Below, in pieces: positions 7,298 through 10,000 of a stretch of 10,000 nt of DNA; positions within the stretch are counted from its first letter, which is position 1; every line of letters starts with the position of its first letter. Source of the DNA: Candidatus Aerophobota bacterium. Its GTDB lineage: Bacteria; Aerophobota; Aerophobia; Aerophobales; B3-G15. The notes below the pieces were generated by a model. The model was not told where the DNA came from. It saw nothing but the letters and a program-made list of their open reading frames with translations, and searched no databases. The stretch is from NCBI GenBank assembly GCA_021163905.1, contig JAGGTG010000191.1, positions 1 through 10,000 on the forward strand, in the 5' to 3' direction. The position numbers were made by a program, and so were the translations under genes.

Positions 7298-8274
7298 TGT
7301 TCCCTTTCAATTTTAAAGTAAAATCTGGCATAAATTAAGCTCAATACAAGCAGAATGGCAAAGGTAACCACTGCCATAGCAGAGGCAGGCCCAAATTTTA
7401 AAAAGGTAAAAGCGTACTTATAGATAAAGGTAATTAAAATATCGGTTGAATTTACCGGTCCACCTTTGGTCAAAATATAAATGACATTGAAATCATTAAA
7501 AGTCCACAAAGAGGATAGTAAAGTAGCAATTAAAAGAACGGGTTTGAGCAAGGGTAAGGTAATATAGTAAAATTTTTGCCAGAGATTTGTCCCATCTACC
7601 TGCGCTGCCTCGTATAAATTTGGAGGTATACTCTGGAGGCCGGCTAAAAAAACAAGAGCCATAAAGGGTATACCAATCCAGATGTCAACGTAAAGATTGG
7701 CAAAAAAAGCAGAAAGGGGATATCCCAACCAGTGAGGTGGATTTTTCCAGAGACCGGTTATTTTCAAAGTATAGTTTAAAAGACCAAAATCGTAGTTATA
7801 CGTCCACTGCCAGAGCATAGCACTCACAGGAACTGAGGAAGCCCAGGGAAGGATAACCAGGGTACGAGCCAGTTTTCTTCCTTTAAAATCAACATTTAAC
7901 AAAAGGGCAATTGCAAGACCTACCAGAGTTTTAACAGAAACTGCCAGAACAGTCCAGATAACTGACCTAATAGTTATCTCCCAAAATTCTCTGGTATTGA
8001 ATAAGGCTCTAAAATTACCTGTTCCGATGAATCTAACCAGCATTCCTATTCGATTGGTTTTATACATGGACATTAGAAAAACATAAACGATGGGATAAAA
8101 CATAAAAGCTATAAGAATTGCCATACAAGGCAAAAGAAGAAGATAGGCGAGCATTGATTCTGTAGACCAAAAGGTGGTCTTTCTTGAATAATTAGAATAA
8201 GGGGTAAGATCTTTGTTCATAAGTCTGATAAAAAGACCAGGTGGTTTAAAAACCACCTGGTCTTTACTAATCAC
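7294..8274 (-). CDS. Sugar ABC transporter permease, MalF type (CUT1); start uncertain
   Basis: A 326-residue (or 308-residue) partner permease. About six membrane helices follow a hydrophilic N-terminus: roughly 42-70, 103-127, 138-158, 190-212, 243-262 and 298-318. The EAA loop is at about 221-241 (YEAAQVDG followed by ITLPLL). YILTKGGPVNSTD (266-278) is a common CUT1 signature near the C-terminus. Two starts compete. GTG at 8274 overlaps the binding-protein stop as TAGTG and has GGGAGG 4 bases upstream, but that purine run also encodes the binding protein's final Arg-Glu-Glu. Its first 18 codons run through a perfect 16-bp hairpin. ATG at 8220 gives a more family-typical N-terminus (MNKDLTPYS) and leaves the hairpin intergenic, but has no visible ribosome site. 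I report the longer form. The 3' end overlaps the next permease by 4 bases. Confidence 0.93.
   Translation of the reverse strand: MISKDQVVFKPPGLFIRLMNKDLTPYSNYSRKTTFWSTESMLAYLLLLPCMAILIAFMFYPIVYVFLMSMYKTNRIGMLVRFIGTGNFRALFNTREFWEITIRSVIWTVLAVSVKTLVGLAIALLLNVDFKGRKLARTLVILPWASSVPVSAMLWQWTYNYDFGLLNYTLKITGLWKNPPHWLGYPLSAFFANLYVDIWIGIPFMALVFLAGLQSIPPNLYEAAQVDGTNLWQKFYYITLPLLKPVLLIATLLSSLWTFNDFNVIYILTKGGPVNSTDILITFIYKYAFTFLKFGPASAMAVVTFAILLVLSLIYARFYFKIEREQ
8230..8265 (-). terminator. Strong hairpin with U-tract just after the binding-protein stop (intraoperonic attenuator)
   Basis: On the - strand, AAAGACCAGGTGGTTT (8265-8250) is the perfect reverse complement of AAACCACCTGGTCTTT (8247-8232), with two bases between. 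The transcript continues as U (TTTTT at 8234-8230, then A). The stem begins 9 bases after the TAG stop of the binding-protein gene. This has the form of an intrinsic terminator or a 3'-end stabilising hairpin, as known between binding-protein and permease genes of maltose-type operons. It should make binding-protein mRNA more abundant than permease mRNA. If the permease starts at GTG 8274, the hairpin lies inside its coding sequence. Confidence 0.8.
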
Positions 8275-9518
8275 TATTCCTCCCTGATCCTATCTATCTT
8301 TGCTGCTGCCTCATCCAGTGCCTGTTTGGGAGTTTTTTGACCCAGGAAAGTTGCTCCTATTGCATCCCAGATTATATCGTTACATTCTGCCCACTCGGGA
8401 ATCAAGGGCCATCCCTTAGCTCCAGGCATGGACTCAACCATAACCTTATAAATTGGAGCCTGGAAATAAGGCAATTTACCCACTGATTTTAGTACAGGAG
8501 GAAAACCAACCAGTTTATCAAACTCAAATCTCCATTTATCCTGATAGAAGAACTCCAGGAACTTTGCCGCTGCTTTTTTGTTTTTCGAGGCTTTAAACAT
8601 CATAATGGAATCGGTAATTACAAGAGCATGACGGTGCTTTCCGGCAAAATGGGGTATAAGCCCATAACCCCATTTAAAAGTGGCACCTCTTTGTTTCAAA
8701 ATAGACTCAGTAAATGCACCACTTAGCATAATACCTAATTTACCGGAGACAAAAAGATCCTGAACCTCATCTCTTGTGTACGCAGTTACACCTGGTTCTG
8801 TTACTTTATACTTGTTAACAAGATCGTTCATAAAGGTTAGGGCTCCAACTCCTGCCTCATCGTTAATTCTACACTTTCCATAACTTCCATCGGGATTAAT
8901 CTTAAAGAAATAGCCATCATTTCCAAGCAGATAATAGGCAAATTCGGTAAGCTCTGTATACTTTTTGCCACTCATTCCTACACCATAGAAATTTGGAGGG
9001 TTGTTGATCTTCTGGGCATCGGCAAGCATTTCCTCAAAAGTATCTGGGGGACCAGCAATACCGTATTTTTGAAAAACATCGGTTCGATAATACAAAAATC
9101 GAGGACCAATTGCTACTGGCAGAGCATAAAGGATGTTATTTATCCTCGCTTCCATAGCTCCTGGTTCAATATTGTCAAGTAGTTTTTTGCTTAAATATTT
9201 CTCTATGGGCTCTACAGCTCCTACCTTCAAAAATTCCAGTAACCAACGAGTTCCTATAACTGAAAGATCCGGGGGTCTACCGCCTGCAATAGAAACTACC
9301 AGTTTGTCATGGAGTTTATTCCAGTCTACAGGGACAATTTTTAAATCTATGTCTGGATTTGCCTTGTTAAAAGCTCTGTTTAGATCCTGGTAATACTCAG
9401 GTGTCAGACCGTCATAAAGGGCTAAAAAGAAAGTAACAGTTTTTTTAGCACTTACAGCTGTTCCAAAAAGTATCAGAACTATTAATAAAGCCATCACAAC
9501 CACACCTATTTTTTTCAT
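8274..9518 (-). CDS. Periplasmic sugar-binding protein of the ABC transporter (solute-binding family 1)
   Basis: A 414-residue extracellular solute-binding protein of the CUT1/MalE-like class that delivers a sugar or oligosaccharide to the two permeases. Residues 1-24 form a signal peptide (MKK, a hydrophobic run, AVSA before KK). There is no lipobox cysteine, so the protein is free in the periplasm, as in diderms. Family features are the segment GGRPPDLSVIG (about 79-89), YALPVAIGPRFLYYRTDVF (about 137-155), the GKLGIMLSGA strand (about 267-276), and many Trp and Tyr residues, as is usual for sugar stacking. The ATG at 9518 is chosen because GGAGGAGG lies exactly 5 bases upstream. An in-frame ATG at 9551 would add 11 residues (MPCVSFKEEEK) in front of the signal peptide and is rejected. 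It is the first gene of the operon, preceded by a long structured leader. The ligand is unknown. Confidence 0.95.
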   Translation of the reverse strand: MKKIGVVVMALLIVLILFGTAVSAKKTVTFFLALYDGLTPEYYQDLNRAFNKANPDIDLKIVPVDWNKLHDKLVVSIAGGRPPDLSVIGTRWLLEFLKVGAVEPIEKYLSKKLLDNIEPGAMEARINNILYALPVAIGPRFLYYRTDVFQKYGIAGPPDTFEEMLADAQKINNPPNFYGVGMSGKKYTELTEFAYYLLGNDGYFFKINPDGSYGKCRINDEAGVGALTFMNDLVNKYKVTEPGVTAYTRDEVQDLFVSGKLGIMLSGAFTESILKQRGATFKWGYGLIPHFAGKHRHALVITDSIMMFKASKNKKAAAKFLEFFYQDKWRFEFDKLVGFPPVLKSVGKLPYFQAPIYKVMVESMPGAKGWPLIPEWAECNDIIWDAIGATFLGQKTPKQALDEAAAKIDRIREE

Positions 9519-9523
9519 TTTTT

Positions 9524-9531
9524 CCTCCTCC
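9524..9531 (-). promoter_or_regulatory. Ribosome binding site that fixes the binding-protein start
   Basis: GGAGGAGG on the - strand ends 5 bases before ATG 9518. It rules for this start and against the in-frame ATG at 9551, which has no ribosome site at normal distance. Confidence 0.85.
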
Positions 9532-9541
9532 TTAAAAGATA

Positions 9542-9630
9542 CGCAAGGCATTAATTATTTTTTCGTTTTTTAGCTTATCATCACCTCCTTATTCTTAACT
9601 TTTTATCCTGTGCGCCTTGCGACTAAGCTA
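9542..9630 (-). promoter_or_regulatory. Candidate H-type pseudoknot in the leader
   Basis: On the - strand, TAGCTTA (9630-9624) can pair with TAAGCTA (9577-9571), and CGCAAGGC (9621-9614) with GCCTTGCG (9549-9542). Both matches are perfect and the pairings cross. The connecting segments are 2 bases, 36 bases (holding the extended Shine-Dalgarno) and 21 very A-rich bases (9570-9550). A short first loop and an A-rich last loop are typical of pseudoknots with minor-groove triples. The structure ends 10 bases before the binding-protein ribosome site. I cannot test folding or conservation here. Confidence 0.4.
9580..9591 (-). promoter_or_regulatory. Orphan extended Shine-Dalgarno (12 bases complementary to the 16S 3' end)
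   Basis: TAAGGAGGTGAT on the - strand is the exact complement of the last 12 bases of typical bacterial 16S rRNA. No usable start codon follows: the nearest ATG (9581-9579) overlaps it and encodes only Met-Ile-Ser. The site lies inside the candidate pseudoknot. Confidence 0.6.
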
Positions 9631-9785
9631 TCTTTAGTTTGCGTTTTCTATTTAGGTAAGATGTCCGTAGTTTGAGTGTACAAGCGTAAAGGGCACCATC
9701 TTAATTTTCCAGGAAAGACAGAAGATCCTAAAAATATAATAAAAAACATCCCTAACTCTTACACTAAATTTCTGTACTGCAGCTT

Positions 9786-9813
9786 ATTCTACTTAACTTA
9801 ATCTTCCTGTCAA
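9786..9813 (-). promoter_or_regulatory. Sigma-70 promoter of the transporter/signalling operon
   Basis: On the - strand there is a perfect TTGACA (9813-9808), a 16-base spacer and TAGAAT (9791-9786), five of six -10 consensus bases. A-tracts at 9815-9820 and 9836-9840, about two helical turns apart, lie upstream. The transcript start is expected near 9779. A terminator for a preceding unit sits just upstream, which supports a fresh start of transcription here. Confidence 0.7.
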
Positions 9814-9835
9814 GAAAAAACACTCCAGTTTCGGG

Positions 9836-9857
9836 AAAAATTCAGGGCTGCCCTGAA
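9836..9857 (-). terminator. Intrinsic terminator of a leftward unit beyond the right edge
   Basis: TTCAGGG (9841-9847) and CCCTGAA (9851-9857) form a 7-bp stem with a 3-base loop. On the - strand it is followed by TTTTT (9840-9836). It would end transcripts arriving from the right, just before the operon promoter. No matching T-run follows on the + strand. Confidence 0.5.
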
Positions 9858-9861
9858 AAAC

Positions 9862-9927
9862 GTCTATCTGGTGCGTTTGGTGTATTTGGTGTGTTTGGTT
9901 CATTTGGTTTGTCTGGTGAGTCAGGTC
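9862..9927. repeat. Degenerate 9-base tandem repeat, about seven units, G/T-rich strand
   Basis: Consecutive 9-base units on the + strand read GTCTATCTG, GTGCGTTTG, GTGTATTTG, GTGTGTTTG, GTTCATTTG, GTTTGTCTG and GTGAGTCAG, then decay. Adenine is nearly absent from the + strand, so strand asymmetry is extreme. One + frame reads as alternating Leu-Val-x but has no start or ribosome site. Confidence 0.8.
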
Positions 9928-9960
9928 GTTGGGTCTGTTGAGTCGTTGCGTCCTTGAGTC
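9928..9960. repeat. Degenerate 8-base tandem repeat
   Basis: The units are GTTGGGTC, (one extra T), GTTGAGTC, GTTGCGTC and CTTGAGTC. They continue directly from the 9-base array but have a different period and consensus. Confidence 0.65.
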
Positions 9961-9973
9961 AGTTGTTTAAAGC

Positions 9974-10000
9974 AACGTTGAGCGTAGAACCTCGAACATA
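9974..10000. repeat. Degenerate 7-base tandem repeat running to the window edge
   Basis: The units are AACGTTG, AGCGTAG, AACCTCG and AACATA (cut by the edge). It is the third short-period block in the right-edge region and probably continues outside. Confidence 0.5.

Larger units (their letters stand above)
9519..9779 (-). promoter_or_regulatory. Long 5' leader of the transporter operon
   Basis: About 260 bases lie between the predicted transcript start and the binding-protein ATG, far longer than a plain leader. From 5' to 3' on the - strand I see: a 7-bp inverted repeat TAAGATG/CATCTTA (9703-9697 with 9663-9657); a 5-bp hairpin ACTAA/TTAGT (9638-9634 with 9626-9622); two interleaved inverted repeats forming a possible pseudoknot (9542-9630); an orphan extended Shine-Dalgarno (9580-9591); and the true ribosome site (9524-9531). 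It matches no riboswitch class I know. No protein gene is supported here. Confidence 0.5.

Noticed and set aside
9541..9551. An in-frame upstream ATG for the binding protein
   Set aside because: It would put 11 polar residues before the signal peptide and lacks a ribosome site; GGAGGAGG points to ATG 9518.
9612..9650. ACGCAAA-type words in the leader that recall the c-di-GMP-I riboswitch core, tempting because an HD-GYP gene is in the operon
   Set aside because: The order of motifs is wrong, and the other conserved blocks (the paired GGCAAACC segment and the tetraloop-receptor region) are absent.
9648..9749. A 33-residue ORF on the - strand in the operon leader (ATG 9749)
   Set aside because: No ribosome site at proper distance (the purine run touches the ATG), and there is no codon run or terminator pair suggesting a leader peptide.
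9862..9956. + strand frame through the 9-base repeats reading as Leu-Val-x repeats
   Set aside because: No start codon with a ribosome site, no length beyond the repeats, and the decay into 8-base units breaks the periodic peptide.
9862..10000. CRISPR array
   Set aside because: The repeats are 7-9 bases, degenerate and without spacers.

Overview
The window is about 40% G+C and looks like chromosomal DNA from a diderm bacterium. The transporter's solute-binding protein has a plain signal peptide with no lipobox cysteine, and a second exported protein (a ClpP-type protease) also has a plain signal peptide. Both fit a true periplasm. The two best promoters are standard sigma-70 type. The family mix (CUT1 sugar transporter, HD-GYP response regulator, very large soluble hybrid kinase) occurs in many lineages, so I do not assign a phylum. 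An uncultured anaerobe-type lineage is only a guess.

Layout, left to right. A short-chain dehydrogenase on the + strand enters across the left edge. Everything else is on the - strand. Next come a ClpP-like exported protease (526-1197) and an unrecognised 135-residue protein (1230-1637). These two form a small unit with its own promoter at 1681-1708. Then comes a large signalling block: an 1108-residue hybrid histidine kinase (1745-5071), an unrecognised 123-residue protein (5064-5435) and an HD-GYP response regulator (5462-6463). It follows, 3 bases after the last permease stop, a sugar ABC transporter made of two permeases (6467-7297 and 7294-8274) and a periplasmic binding protein (8274-9518). 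No transport ATPase is present. The rightmost 480 bases carry no protein gene that I can support. They hold the operon promoter, a leader of about 260 bases, a terminator for a unit beyond the edge, and a patchwork of short degenerate tandem repeats.

How the genes work together. Transcription from about 9779 runs leftward through binding protein, permeases, HD-GYP regulator, 123-residue protein and hybrid kinase, with gaps or overlaps of only a few bases. Sugar uptake is thus physically linked to a cytoplasmic phosphorelay and to c-di-GMP breakdown. Two sequence-level control points stand out. One is a leader in which two perfect inverted repeats interleave in an H-type pseudoknot topology around a 12-base perfect match to the 16S rRNA 3' end. 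The other is a 16-bp perfect hairpin with a U-tract just after the binding-protein stop codon, which would lower expression of the permeases and signalling genes relative to the binding protein.

The observations most worth following up are the leader, the hairpin, the transporter-signalling fusion operon, the exported ClpP-like protease and the composite repeat array at the right edge.
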